Shown here: positions 17,085 to 25,140 of the stretch, piece by piece
How the letters are laid out: each line of letters begins with the position of its first letter
Numbering within the stretch: position 1 is the stretch's first letter
Assembly: GCA_019115745.1 (NCBI GenBank)
Contig: DXDA01000001.1
Span: 1-51,184, forward strand
Direction: 5' to 3'
DNA length: 51,184 nt
Source of the DNA: Candidatus Alistipes intestinigallinarum
Lineage (GTDB): Bacteria; Bacteroidota; Bacteroidia; Bacteroidales; Rikenellaceae
Notes under the pieces: model-generated
Seen by the model: the letters and a program-made list of their open reading frames with translations, nothing else
Databases searched by the model: none
What the model was told of the DNA's origin: nothing
Made by a program: the position numbers and the translations under genes

Positions 17085-18731
17085 TTATGGGCGGAGGGTG
17101 GACGGGGACTGTGTGGCTCCGAATGTCCGGTAACGTTCGTAGAGTTTGTCGTAGATGGCCTGTCGCTGCGGGTCGGGGGTGTATTCCGCCGAGAATCCCG
17201 GCTTCATGGCCTGTTGCGCGGCGGCAATGTCGGGGTAGAGTCCGGCTACAACGGCCGCGAACATCGCGGCTCCCAGAGCACACGCCTGGTCGCTGTCCAG
17301 CACGCGGATCTTTGTCCCGGTGATGTCGGCCATGGTCTGCATGACAAACGGCGATTTGCGGGCGATGCCGCCGATGGCAATCACCTCGTTGATGGCAACC
17401 CCCTCCTCACGGAACCGCTCGTTGATGGCTCGTGACCCGAAGGCCGTCGCTTCGACCAGCGATTTGAACAGAGCCGGTGCCGAGGTTGCCAGCGTGAGCC
17501 CCTCGATTGCTCCCCGCATCCGGGGATCGAGGTCCGGAGTGCGGCGTCCGTTGTGCCAGTCGAGCGCTACGGGATCCTCCTCCGTGACGGGAAGCTGCTG
17601 CGCCTCCTCCGTCAGCCGGTTGAGAAGCTCTCCTTCGAGGTCGCTCCGCTCGGGGCACAACTGTCGCAGTGGCCATGCCAGTACGCGGCGGAACCAGGCG
17701 TAGATGTCGCCGAAGGCCGATTGTCCGGCTTCAAGTCCGATCAAACCGGGCAGGACCGAACCGTCGACCTGTCCGCAGATGCCGTGGACGGCCTTGTCGC
17801 CCAGTTCGTCATACGTGGCGACGGCGATGTCGCAGGTCGAGGTACCCATCACCTTGACCAGCGTCCCGGGCCGGATGCCCGCTCCGACGGCCCCGAAATG
17901 GCAGTCGATGGCCCCTACGCCGACGGCGATCCCGGCTTCGAGCCCCAAGCGGCGGGCCCACTCTTCGGACAGCCGTCCGACACATTCGTCGGCCGTTGCG
18001 GTATGGGTGTAGAGGTGTCCGCGGAAGCAGTTGTACAGCGGGTCGACGGCCTCGAAAAACTCGGCCGACGGAAGCCCACCCCAGCTTTCGTGCCACATGG
18101 CCTTGTGCCCGGCCACGCAGCGGCTGCGGGCCATCGTTTCCGGGCGGGTGTTCCCGGTAAGCAGTCCGGAGATCCAGTCGCAGTGCTCCACCCATGAATA
18201 GGCCTTTTCGCGCAGCTCGGGGGCATGGCGCAGGGCGTGCAGCATTTTGGCCCAGGCCCATTCGCACGAATAGCTTCCGCCGCTGTAACGTGTGTAGTCG
18301 ATCTTCCAGCGCTTGGCCAGGGCGTTGATTTCGTCCGATTCGGCCACCGCCGTGTGGTCTTTCCAGAGAATGAACATCGCATCGGGATGTTCGGCAAATT
18401 CGGGCAGCAGCGACAGCGGAGTTCCCTCCCGGTCGGTCAGCACGGGGGTTGACGCCGTGGTGTCGAAACTGATGCCGCGGATCTGCCGGGTGACGGAGGC
18501 GGGGCAGGCGCTCAACGCTTCGCGGATGCAGCGTTCGAGGGATTCGGTGTAATCGAGCGGGTGCTGGCGGTATTGGTTGCGTGCCGGGGCGCAGTAAAGC
18601 CCCTCTTTCCAGCGCGGATAGGCCACGACGGCCGATGCAACGGCCGCTCCGTCCGCCGTGTCGACGACGAGGCACCGCACGGAGTCGCTTCCGAAGTCGA
18701 TGCCGATGACGTAATGGGTTTGGGTTTGCAT
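17085..18731 (-). CDS. araB: Ribulokinase (FGGY family)
   Basis: This 548-residue kinase phosphorylates ribulose at C5 in the cytoplasm. AraB-type features rather than fuculokinase or xylulokinase features are seen: GIDFGSDSVRCLVVDTADG at the N-terminus, YPRWKEGLYC and QYRQHPLDY, FDTTASTPV, and AMFILWKDHTAV. The C-terminal ATPase lobe has VKVMGTSTCDIA and GGIARKSPFVMQTMADITG. AraB of E. coli is known to accept D- as well as L-ribulose. No araA or araD gene is in the window. Instead, the gene shares a LacI-type operator with an operon encoding an L-fucose/D-arabinose isomerase, so D-ribulose is a plausible substrate. It is second in a minus-strand operon, 13 nt after the mutarotase-like gene. 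Confidence 0.93.
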   Translation of the reverse strand: MQTQTHYVIGIDFGSDSVRCLVVDTADGAAVASAVVAYPRWKEGLYCAPARNQYRQHPLDYTESLERCIREALSACPASVTRQIRGISFDTTASTPVLTDREGTPLSLLPEFAEHPDAMFILWKDHTAVAESDEINALAKRWKIDYTRYSGGSYSCEWAWAKMLHALRHAPELREKAYSWVEHCDWISGLLTGNTRPETMARSRCVAGHKAMWHESWGGLPSAEFFEAVDPLYNCFRGHLYTHTATADECVGRLSEEWARRLGLEAGIAVGVGAIDCHFGAVGAGIRPGTLVKVMGTSTCDIAVATYDELGDKAVHGICGQVDGSVLPGLIGLEAGQSAFGDIYAWFRRVLAWPLRQLCPERSDLEGELLNRLTEEAQQLPVTEEDPVALDWHNGRRTPDLDPRMRGAIEGLTLATSAPALFKSLVEATAFGSRAINERFREEGVAINEVIAIGGIARKSPFVMQTMADITGTKIRVLDSDQACALGAAMFAAVVAGLYPDIAAAQQAMKPGFSAEYTPDPQRQAIYDKLYERYRTFGATQSPSTLRP

Positions 18732-18744
18732 GACGTATGTAGTT

Positions 18745-19884
18745 TTAGGATTTGAATGCCTGGTTGACGGCTGCTGAACCGCCCGGAACGACCGCGTCGA
18801 GTACGGACTCCAGGTGAGCCCGGTCTCCTTGCAGGTGGTATACCTCCTGAATATGGGTTCGGCTTGCTCCGGGATCGAGGAAGGCGGCCGGTGAGGAGGT
18901 CTCCAGTTCGTAGAAGGGGCCCATGATTGTGCCGGTCTCCGTGGGACCGTCGTTGTAGGCGTTGATGACGTCGCCGCCGAAAGGATCGGTCTGTTCGCCC
19001 CAGCGGCTCTCCACGTAGCGGTCGCCGGCCGTCGAACGCGTGTAGCGGATCAGCGTGATGCTCCCGGCCTGCGGGTCGTAACTGCCGCAGCACCCCGTGT
19101 CACGGCCTGCGGGAATGCCGATTTTCGAGCGGAAGGCGCCGTCGATGCGCATACAGATCAGGCCGGGGCTCACCCGGAGCCGGTTGCCGGGCATCGGACC
19201 GAAGTAGTCGCTGTTGACTACGGGACCCGATCCGGAATCGGCGTAGGGTACGAAGACGGTTGTCGACGGGGTGGGCGGGAACATGCCGAGCATCCAGATC
19301 GAAGGAGCTCCGCTTTGGGCACTCCAGGCTTCGTTGCCGAGGTTGATGATGCGGTTCCGGCTGCGGTAGGCTACGGTGTCGAGACTCCGTACGGCCGGCA
19401 GGTTGCGGAGAAACTCCGACTCTTCGGGCCGCAGCAGTTCGACCGTGCGGTCGATGCCGATTCGGAACCGGTTCCCGGAAGCGTTTGTCAGCTCCAGTTC
19501 CCGTGTCAGGCGGACTTTGCGACCCGATGCCTCCATGACATCGAAGGGCTGGGTGTCGAGTGCTGCGGGGACCTGCCAGTTTTCATAGCTCTGGGCGGCT
19601 CCCGGAGCGAAATAGAAGGAGTTGGGACCGCCTTCCGGACCGATCCAGAGACGCTCCTCACCCCCTACGGGGTTGAAATGCGCGAGGGTGGAGCCCGAGG
19701 CGATCAGCGTGCGGTTGATCCATCCGAAACTTGTTCCCCGCTCGTCCTGAGGGGTGGAGGTCATCACTCGTCCCTGCCATTGGGGGACGATGCAAATGCG
19801 CGAACCGGTACTCCGGTCGGAGAGTTCGAGGATCCCGATATGGCAGGATTTCAGAAACTCCACATCTTCGGCATAACTTCTCAT
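18745..19884 (-). CDS. DUF6786 family protein, mutarotase-like
   Basis: The product has 379 residues, taking the ATG at 19884 (MRSYAEDVEFLKSCHIGILE). No signal peptide is seen, so it is probably cytoplasmic. I recognise it as DUF6786, a Bacteroidota family of unknown activity. The N-terminal pattern (IVPQWQGRVMTSTPQDERG, then SFGWIN and GGEERLWIGPEGGPNSFYF) resembles the beta-sandwich of galactose-mutarotase-like proteins, which convert sugar anomers or epimers. As the first gene of the ribulokinase operon it may supply the right anomer of the sugar handled there. This role is inferred from fold resemblance and context only. Confidence 0.75.
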   Translation of the reverse strand: MRSYAEDVEFLKSCHIGILELSDRSTGSRICIVPQWQGRVMTSTPQDERGTSFGWINRTLIASGSTLAHFNPVGGEERLWIGPEGGPNSFYFAPGAAQSYENWQVPAALDTQPFDVMEASGRKVRLTRELELTNASGNRFRIGIDRTVELLRPEESEFLRNLPAVRSLDTVAYRSRNRIINLGNEAWSAQSGAPSIWMLGMFPPTPSTTVFVPYADSGSGPVVNSDYFGPMPGNRLRVSPGLICMRIDGAFRSKIGIPAGRDTGCCGSYDPQAGSITLIRYTRSTAGDRYVESRWGEQTDPFGGDVINAYNDGPTETGTIMGPFYELETSSPAAFLDPGASRTHIQEVYHLQGDRAHLESVLDAVVPGGSAAVNQAFKS

Positions 19885-19917
19885 TATCAATAGGTGTGAA
19901 AAAAAATCGGGAAAAAA

Positions 19918-19948
19918 TTTGTTTGTTAAAACGTTTTAATTACCTTTG
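19918..19948 (+). promoter_or_regulatory. Promoter of the lacI-type gene
   Basis: TTTG (19918-19921), exactly 19 nt, then TACCTTTG (19941-19948): a perfect Bacteroidota promoter. The palindromic operator fills the spacer. The ATG at 19999 is 50 nt downstream. Confidence 0.85.
19926..19939. promoter_or_regulatory. LacI-type operator O1
   Basis: TTAAAACGTTTTAA is a perfect 14-bp palindrome with the central CG typical of LacI-family sites. It lies between -33 and -7 of the lacI promoter and just downstream of the -7 box of the divergent ribulokinase operon, so one bound repressor could block both. The 12-bp core recurs at 21167. Confidence 0.8.
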
Positions 19949-19979
19949 CAAAGGTAACGAAAATTTTCATCCCTCCAAA
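19949..19979 (-). promoter_or_regulatory. Promoter of the DUF6786-araB operon
   Basis: On the minus strand TTTG (19979-19976), 19 nt, then TACCTTTG (19956-19949). The two divergent -7 boxes abut, forming the 18-bp palindrome TTACCTTTGCAAAGGTAA (19940-19957). Confidence 0.85.
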
Positions 19980-19998
19980 TTATCCGCCAGATAAAAAA

Positions 19999-21036
19999 AT
20001 GGGAGAACGCAGTCGCAAAATAACGATCCGGGATATTGCCGCGGAAGCCGGGGTTTCGATCGCCCTGGTGTCGTTTGTCATGAATGGCAAATCGGACGGA
20101 AAGGGTGGCTATCGGGTCAACAAGGAGACGGCCGAACGGATTCGTTCTGTTGCAGAACGTCTTAATTATCAGCCGAATGATGCAGCGAGAATGCTGCGGA
20201 GCGGCAAGACTAACACGATCGGGGTCATCGTTTCGGATATCTCGAACAAGTTCTTTGCCGACATTGCGCGCTGCATCGAGGATCGGGCCTATAAACATAA
20301 GTATACGGTGTTGTTCGGCAGTACGGACGAGAATCCGCAGAAGCTGGAAAACCTGATCGAAGTATTCCGCAACAAGGGAATCGACGGCCTGATCGTCGTT
20401 CCCTGTGAAGGTGCCGAACCGACGCTCCGCAAGTTGGCCAATGAGAATTTCCCGCTGGTCCTGCTCGACCGGGAGGTTCCCGGCGCCGATCTGAGCAGTG
20501 TGGTGCTCAATAACCGGCGGGCGGGTTCTCAAGTGACGGAAGTGCTTGTCCGCCAGGGATTCCGGCGGATCGAAATGGTCTCCTATTCGATGAATCTTTC
20601 GAATATCCGCGAGCGCGAGGAGGGGTATCGCTCCTGCATGACGGAGAACGGACTCGGGGAGTATGTCCGGATTCACCATCTGCGTCATGAGCGCCTGGAG
20701 CGGATTGTGGAGGTGTTGCGCGACGCGCAGGCGCGGCGGGTCGAGGCCTTTGTCTTTGCGACCAATACGCTGGCAATGCAGGGCGTAACGGCCATGTTCA
20801 GAATGGGTTGGCGGATTCCGCGCGATTTTTCGATGGCTTGTTTCGATACGAACGAAGCGTTCGATCTTTACCGGACGGCGGCAGCGTGTGTGAGCCAGCC
20901 GATCGAACGCTTCGGGGCCGAGGCGCTGGATCTGTTGATCAAGAGCATCGAACACAGGGATCAGCCGATGGCCTGTACACGGATCGTATTGGCTCCTGAA
21001 ATTGTAGGGTATGCCGCGGAAGATTCTGTTCGATAG
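19999..21036 (+). CDS. LacI-family transcriptional regulator
   Basis: This 345-residue regulator has an N-terminal helix-turn-helix (about residues 8-60: ITIRDIAAEAGVSIALVSFV, then the hinge region LNYQPNDAARMLRSGKT). A periplasmic-binding-protein-like sensor domain follows (NTIGVIVSDISNKFFADIAR, then DGLIVVPCEG, LVLLDRE and FDTNEAF). Proteins of this family release or bind a palindromic operator in response to a sugar or sugar phosphate. It is transcribed divergently from DUF6786-araB. The matching palindromes at 19926 and 21167 suggest autoregulation and control of both the kinase operon and the downstream 22-kb operon. The effector is unknown. Confidence 0.93.
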   Translation: MGERSRKITIRDIAAEAGVSIALVSFVMNGKSDGKGGYRVNKETAERIRSVAERLNYQPNDAARMLRSGKTNTIGVIVSDISNKFFADIARCIEDRAYKHKYTVLFGSTDENPQKLENLIEVFRNKGIDGLIVVPCEGAEPTLRKLANENFPLVLLDREVPGADLSSVVLNNRRAGSQVTEVLVRQGFRRIEMVSYSMNLSNIREREEGYRSCMTENGLGEYVRIHHLRHERLERIVEVLRDAQARRVEAFVFATNTLAMQGVTAMFRMGWRIPRDFSMACFDTNEAFDLYRTAAACVSQPIERFGAEALDLLIKSIEHRDQPMACTRIVLAPEIVGYAAEDSVR

Positions 21037-21138
21037 GTAGTTGCGACAGAGGGCTGATTGGTCGGATCGGCCGTTGAGGAGTTTATCCCCGAACCGTGAT
21101 TGTGTGGCGAGTGGTGGTTGATGAGGAAAAGAGGACAA

Positions 21139-21178
21139 TTGGAAACCTGTTTTTCAAGTAAATAGCTAAAACGTTTTA
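21139..21178 (+). promoter_or_regulatory. Promoter and LacI-type operator O2 of the glycan operon
   Basis: TAAAACGTTTTA (21167-21178) is a 12-bp perfect palindrome identical to the core of O1. Directly upstream are TTG (21139-21141) and, 17 nt later, TAAATAGC, a weak -7 candidate. This would put the operator over the transcription start. The ATG at 21203 is 24 nt downstream. The rest of 21037-21138 shows nothing. Confidence 0.65.
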
Positions 21179-21202
21179 CAAAAATTGCGATACCAACCTT
21201 TG

Positions 21203-23251
21203 ATGATGAAAAACAAACCTTCGAACCTGTGGAATGCCCTCCGGCGCGATCTCCGTATCGCGGCGGCGTTGGCGACAGGCTGCTGTCTGGGCAGCCAGTC
21301 CGTGTATGCAGCCTCGCCGGCTCCGGCCCTTCCAATGGAGGACGGGCAGCTCCCCGAAGCTGTCGCCCTGACCTGCAACAACCCGGAACTTGTCGTCGAT
21401 CTGGGCGTCGGGCTGTGGGGGATCCCCATTCCGGTGGATTATGACGGTGACGGACGCAAGGACCTGCTGGTTTCGTGCCCCGACCGTCCGTATCGCGGAC
21501 TTTACTATTTCCGCAATATCGGTACTGCCGAAAAACCGCTCTTTGCCAAGGCCGAGCGCATCAGCGAAAAGGGAATGAACAACATCCGGCTGTCGGAGGT
21601 CGGCGGTGAAGCCTTCGTGCTGTCGAAGAATACCGAGCACCTTGATTTCTTCAAGGCCCCCTACGCCCGCAAGCGCAAACTGAAGTACAAGGGCGAGGTG
21701 CTGGGTGCGACCTATGCGAAGTCGCGCAGCAACATGTGGAACTACGTCGACTGGGACAACGACGGCGACAAGGACATTGTCGTGGGGATCGACACCTGGG
21801 ACGACTACGGCTGGGACAACGCCTTCGATTCGCTCGGCCGGTGGACCCGCGGGCCGCTGCACGGTTATGTCTATCTGCTGGAGAATACCGGCAAGGGATA
21901 CGTCAACCGGGGCAAGGTCGAAGCCGGAGGTGCGCTGATCGACACCTACGGGGCTCCGAATCCCTGTGTGGCCGATTTCGACGGTGACGGCGATCTGGAT
22001 CTGATCTGCGGCGAGTTTGTCGACGGTTTGACCTGGTTCGAGAATGTCGGCTCGCGCGAAGAGCCGCGCTTTGCAGCCGGGCGGCAGTTGTCCAACCGCA
22101 AGGGGGAGATTCGGCTGCACCTGCAGATGATTGTTCCGGTGGTTTCGGATTTCGACGGTGACGGACATCCCGATCTGATTGTCGGTGATGAGGATGGCCG
22201 GGTTGCCTGGGTACGCCACACGGGAAAGGTCCGCAAGGGGATGCCGCAGTTCGAGGCGCCGGTCTATTTCCGGCAGCAGGCCGATCTGGTGAAGTTCGGG
22301 GCGCTCTCCACACCGTGTGCCTTCGACTGGGACGGAGATGGGAAAACCGATATCATCGCCGGAAATTCGGCGGGCGAAATAGCCTGGATCCGCAACCTCT
22401 CGGGTGGGGAGAAGCCTGTATGGGATGCTCCGCGCTTCTTCGAGGTGAAGGGTGCACCGATCCGTATCCAGGCGGGTGAGAACGGCTCGATCCAGGGCCC
22501 GGCAGAACGTAAATGGGGTTATACGGTCCTCTCCGTGGCCGACTGGGACGGCGACGGACTGCCGGACCTGATCGTCAATTCGATCTGGGGCAAGATCGAA
22601 TGGTACCGCAACCTTGGACACAAGGATGGGCTTTCGTTCGCTCCGGCACAACCCGTGCGGGTTGCCTGGGAGGGCGAGGCCCCCAAACCGGCCTGGAACT
22701 GGTGGTCGCCCGAACCGGGAACGCTCGCTACGCAGTGGCGCACGACTCCCGTGGCGATGGATTGGAACCACGACGGGCTGATGGACCTCATCGTCCTCGA
22801 CCATGAGGGCTATCTGGCTTACTTCGAACGTTTCCGCACGCCGGAGGGCGAGCTGATGCTGCGTCCCGGGCGCCGGATCTTCTACGGAACGAACTGCTCG
22901 CTCTACAACTCGAAAAAGGGGGTGCTCGACGCTTCGGAGGGTCCTCTGCGTCTGAACGACGGCATCGGCGGTCAGTCCGGGCGGCGGAAGATCTGCTTCA
23001 CGGACTGGGACGGCGACGGACGCCTCGACCTGATCGTCGACAGCAAGAATGCCTGCTGGTTCCGCCAGGTGCGGGAGGCCGACGGCAAGGTCTGGTTCGA
23101 GTACCAGGGCGACCTGAGCCGGACGGTGCTGGCCGGACATACGACCTGCCCGACGCCGGTCGACTGGAACGGCGACGGTGTGGAGGAGCTGCTCCTCGGG
23201 GCTGAGGACGGCCATTTCTATGTGATCACCAATCCCCGGAGCCGAAAATGA
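21203..23251 (+). CDS. FG-GAP/VCBS-repeat secreted beta-propeller
   Basis: The product has 682 residues; ATG 21203 or 21206 both give the same signal peptide (IAAALATGCCLGSQSVYAAS). At least nine calcium-loop repeats of FG-GAP type are visible, for example DYDGDGRKDLL, DWDNDGDKDIV, DFDGDGDLDLI, DFDGDGHPDLI, DWDGDGKTDII, DWDGDGLPDLI, DWNHDGLMDLI and DWDGDGRLDLI. They imply a calcium-stabilised seven- or eight-bladed propeller. Such proteins occur in Bacteroidota glycan loci either as binding proteins or as lyases/hydrolases; I cannot say which this is. It is the first gene of the LacI-controlled operon and its stop overlaps the next start by 4 nt. A second propeller closes the operon at 41870. 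Confidence 0.88.
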   Translation: MMKNKPSNLWNALRRDLRIAAALATGCCLGSQSVYAASPAPALPMEDGQLPEAVALTCNNPELVVDLGVGLWGIPIPVDYDGDGRKDLLVSCPDRPYRGLYYFRNIGTAEKPLFAKAERISEKGMNNIRLSEVGGEAFVLSKNTEHLDFFKAPYARKRKLKYKGEVLGATYAKSRSNMWNYVDWDNDGDKDIVVGIDTWDDYGWDNAFDSLGRWTRGPLHGYVYLLENTGKGYVNRGKVEAGGALIDTYGAPNPCVADFDGDGDLDLICGEFVDGLTWFENVGSREEPRFAAGRQLSNRKGEIRLHLQMIVPVVSDFDGDGHPDLIVGDEDGRVAWVRHTGKVRKGMPQFEAPVYFRQQADLVKFGALSTPCAFDWDGDGKTDIIAGNSAGEIAWIRNLSGGEKPVWDAPRFFEVKGAPIRIQAGENGSIQGPAERKWGYTVLSVADWDGDGLPDLIVNSIWGKIEWYRNLGHKDGLSFAPAQPVRVAWEGEAPKPAWNWWSPEPGTLATQWRTTPVAMDWNHDGLMDLIVLDHEGYLAYFERFRTPEGELMLRPGRRIFYGTNCSLYNSKKGVLDASEGPLRLNDGIGGQSGRRKICFTDWDGDGRLDLIVDSKNACWFRQVREADGKVWFEYQGDLSRTVLAGHTTCPTPVDWNGDGVEELLLGAEDGHFYVITNPRSRK

Positions 23252-24129
23252 GACGCTGTTTTTTGATTGTGCTGGCCGTGCTGGTGGCCGGTATCGCTGA
23301 GGCTCGGGAGCCGTTGCGCATTCCGCTGTTTCCGGAGGGAGCGCCTTCGAAGAACGGGCTGGAGGGAACTCCCGAGACGATCAATGACAAGGGCTATTAT
23401 GTAGGGGTGAGCGAACCTGAGTTGGAGGTTTTTCTTCCCGACTCGGCCCGGGCGACGGGACAGATCATGCTGGTGGTTCCCGGAGGCAGTTACGAGAAGG
23501 TTTGCGTCACCTATGAGGGTTACCGCACGGCCGAGTGGCTCAACGGAGAGGGAATCGTAGCTGCCGTGCTGAAATACCGGATGCCGAACGGCCATCCCGA
23601 AATCCCGCTCGAAGACGGTGTGCAGGCCATGCGGGTGCTTCGCCGCGAAGCCCGCTCGTGGGGCGTTGACCCGCGGAGCGTCGGCGTCATGGGATTCTCG
23701 GCCGGGGGGCATTTCGTCTCGACGCTCCTGACGGAGTATCCCGATGCGGAGTCGCGGCCCGATTTCGGCGTGCTGGTCTATCCCGTGATCACGATGAGCT
23801 ACTCCTCGGCGCGGACGCGCGAAAACCTGCTCGGTGCACGCAGCGGGGATGAAGCCCTTCGGAAACGCTACTCGACCTGCGAACAGGTGCATGAAGGGAT
23901 GCCCGAGGTGCTGCTGGTGCTGTGCGACGACGACCGGGCGGTGGTTCCCGAGAACTCGATCCGCTTCTACCGGGCCCTTAAGAAGCAGGGCGTGCGGGCC
24001 GCGATGCACATCTTCCCGCAGGGCGGCCACGGCTTCTGGATGCGCGAGCGCTACCGCTACGGCGAGGAGACCTATCCGCTCATTCTGCGCTGGATCCGCG
24101 AACACGACAATACGAAACAATCCAAATAA
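23248..24129 (+). CDS. Secreted alpha/beta-hydrolase, probable carbohydrate esterase
   Basis: This 293-residue enzyme starts with a Sec signal (MRRCFLIVLAVLVAGIAEA). The alpha/beta-hydrolase triad can be assigned: Ser151 in GFSAGGH, an Asp in the CDDD stretch (227-229), and His261 in GGHGF. The oxyanion region reads LVVPGGSYEKV. It resembles the BD-FAE/acetylxylan-esterase-like group often found in glycan-utilization loci, so removal of O-acetyl or similar esters from the target glycan is likely. It overlaps the propeller gene by 4 nt and is followed 12 nt later by the aldolase gene. A peptidase reading (prolyl-oligopeptidase-like) is less likely given the short length. Confidence 0.85.
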   Translation: MRRCFLIVLAVLVAGIAEAREPLRIPLFPEGAPSKNGLEGTPETINDKGYYVGVSEPELEVFLPDSARATGQIMLVVPGGSYEKVCVTYEGYRTAEWLNGEGIVAAVLKYRMPNGHPEIPLEDGVQAMRVLRREARSWGVDPRSVGVMGFSAGGHFVSTLLTEYPDAESRPDFGVLVYPVITMSYSSARTRENLLGARSGDEALRKRYSTCEQVHEGMPEVLLVLCDDDRAVVPENSIRFYRALKKQGVRAAMHIFPQGGHGFWMRERYRYGEETYPLILRWIREHDNTKQSK

Positions 24130-24141
24130 AAACGAAAAACC

Positions 24142-25053
24142 ATGACTTGCATCAAAGGAATCATCCCACCGATGATCACCCCGCTGAAAGGGGACGATGA
24201 ACTGGATCTTGAAGGAACCTCGCGACTGGTCGAGCACATGCTGGCCGGCGGCGTCCATGCGCTTTTCCTGCTCGGAACGACGGGCGAAGCCCAAAGCCTG
24301 ACCTACCGGCTCCGCTATGAGTTTGTGGAGCGGGTTTGCCGGCAGGTGGCGGGGCGCGTTCCCGTGCTGGTGGGCGTCACGGATACCTCCCTCGACGAGA
24401 GCGTCCGTCTGGCCGAGCACGCTGCCAAATGCGGTGCCGTCGGTGTTGTGGCCGCCGCGCCTTACTACTTTGCCCCCTCGCAGCAGGAGCTCATCGAGTA
24501 TTATACGGCGCTGGCCGACCGGCTTCCGCTGCCGCTCTACCTCTACAACATGCCTTCGCACGTCAAGGTCTTCCTCGAACCGGCGACCGTCAAGACGCTC
24601 GCCGACCACCCGAACATCGTCGGACTGAAGGACAGCTCCGCCAACATGACCTACTTCCAGACGCTGATCTACCACCTGGGCGACCGGGCGGATTTTGCGC
24701 TGTATGTGGGGCCGGAGGAGCTGACGGGCGAATGCGTGCTGATGGGAGCCGACGGCGGCGTGAATGGCGGTGCGAACCTCTTCCCGGAGCTCTACGTGGC
24801 GATGTACGACGCGGCCTGCAAACACGACATTGCCCGCGTCCGCGAGCTGCAGCGCCGGATCATGCAGATCAGCACCTCGATCTACACCGTCGGGAAGTAC
24901 GGTTCGAGCTACCTGAAGGGTGTGAAGTGTGCTCTTTCTCTGATGGGTATCTGCGACGACTACCTCTCGTATCCCTACCGGAAGTTCCGGGCCGAGGAGC
25001 GCAACCGCATCCGCCAGGCCCTCGAAGCGCTGGGCGTCGAGTGCGTCGGCTGA
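24142..25053 (+). CDS. DapA/NanA-family pyruvate-dependent aldolase
   Basis: This 303-residue TIM-barrel enzyme forms a Schiff base with pyruvate through Lys163 (GLKDSS). Tyr135 lies in YNMPS and the G45TTGE loop binds the carboxylate. It is unlikely to be dihydrodipicolinate synthase: the Arg that follows YNxPS in DapA is His140 here. It is not a clear N-acetylneuraminate lyase either, which normally has GSTGE and YNIPALSG. Family members cleave 2-keto-3-deoxy acids to pyruvate plus an aldehyde. Beside a D-arabinose/L-fucose isomerase and in a regulon with ribulokinase, the attractive substrate is Kdo, giving pyruvate and D-arabinose. Family is certain, substrate inferred. No signal peptide; cytoplasmic. 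Confidence 0.9.
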   Translation: MTCIKGIIPPMITPLKGDDELDLEGTSRLVEHMLAGGVHALFLLGTTGEAQSLTYRLRYEFVERVCRQVAGRVPVLVGVTDTSLDESVRLAEHAAKCGAVGVVAAAPYYFAPSQQELIEYYTALADRLPLPLYLYNMPSHVKVFLEPATVKTLADHPNIVGLKDSSANMTYFQTLIYHLGDRADFALYVGPEELTGECVLMGADGGVNGGANLFPELYVAMYDAACKHDIARVRELQRRIMQISTSIYTVGKYGSSYLKGVKCALSLMGICDDYLSYPYRKFRAEERNRIRQALEALGVECVG

Positions 25054-25070
25054 TCCGGAACCCTGAAATC

Positions 25071-25104
25071 CCGGGCGGGAGGCTCTCCGGACCGGCCCGC
25101 CCGG
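25071..25104 (+). other. GC-rich intercistronic hairpin
   Basis: A perfect 9-bp stem, CCGGGCGGG (25071-25079) with CCCGCCCGG (25096-25104), sits in the 87-nt gap between aldolase and symporter genes. No T tract follows, so it is more likely an mRNA-stability or processing element than a terminator. Confidence 0.5.
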
Positions 25105-25140
25105 CTTGAATAGCGAATCGAAAATCTAACCTGAACAACC

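Noticed and set aside
24142..25053. Dihydrodipicolinate synthase (dapA, lysine synthesis)
   Set aside because: The Arg after YNxPS is replaced by His, and the gene sits inside a catabolic glycan operon.
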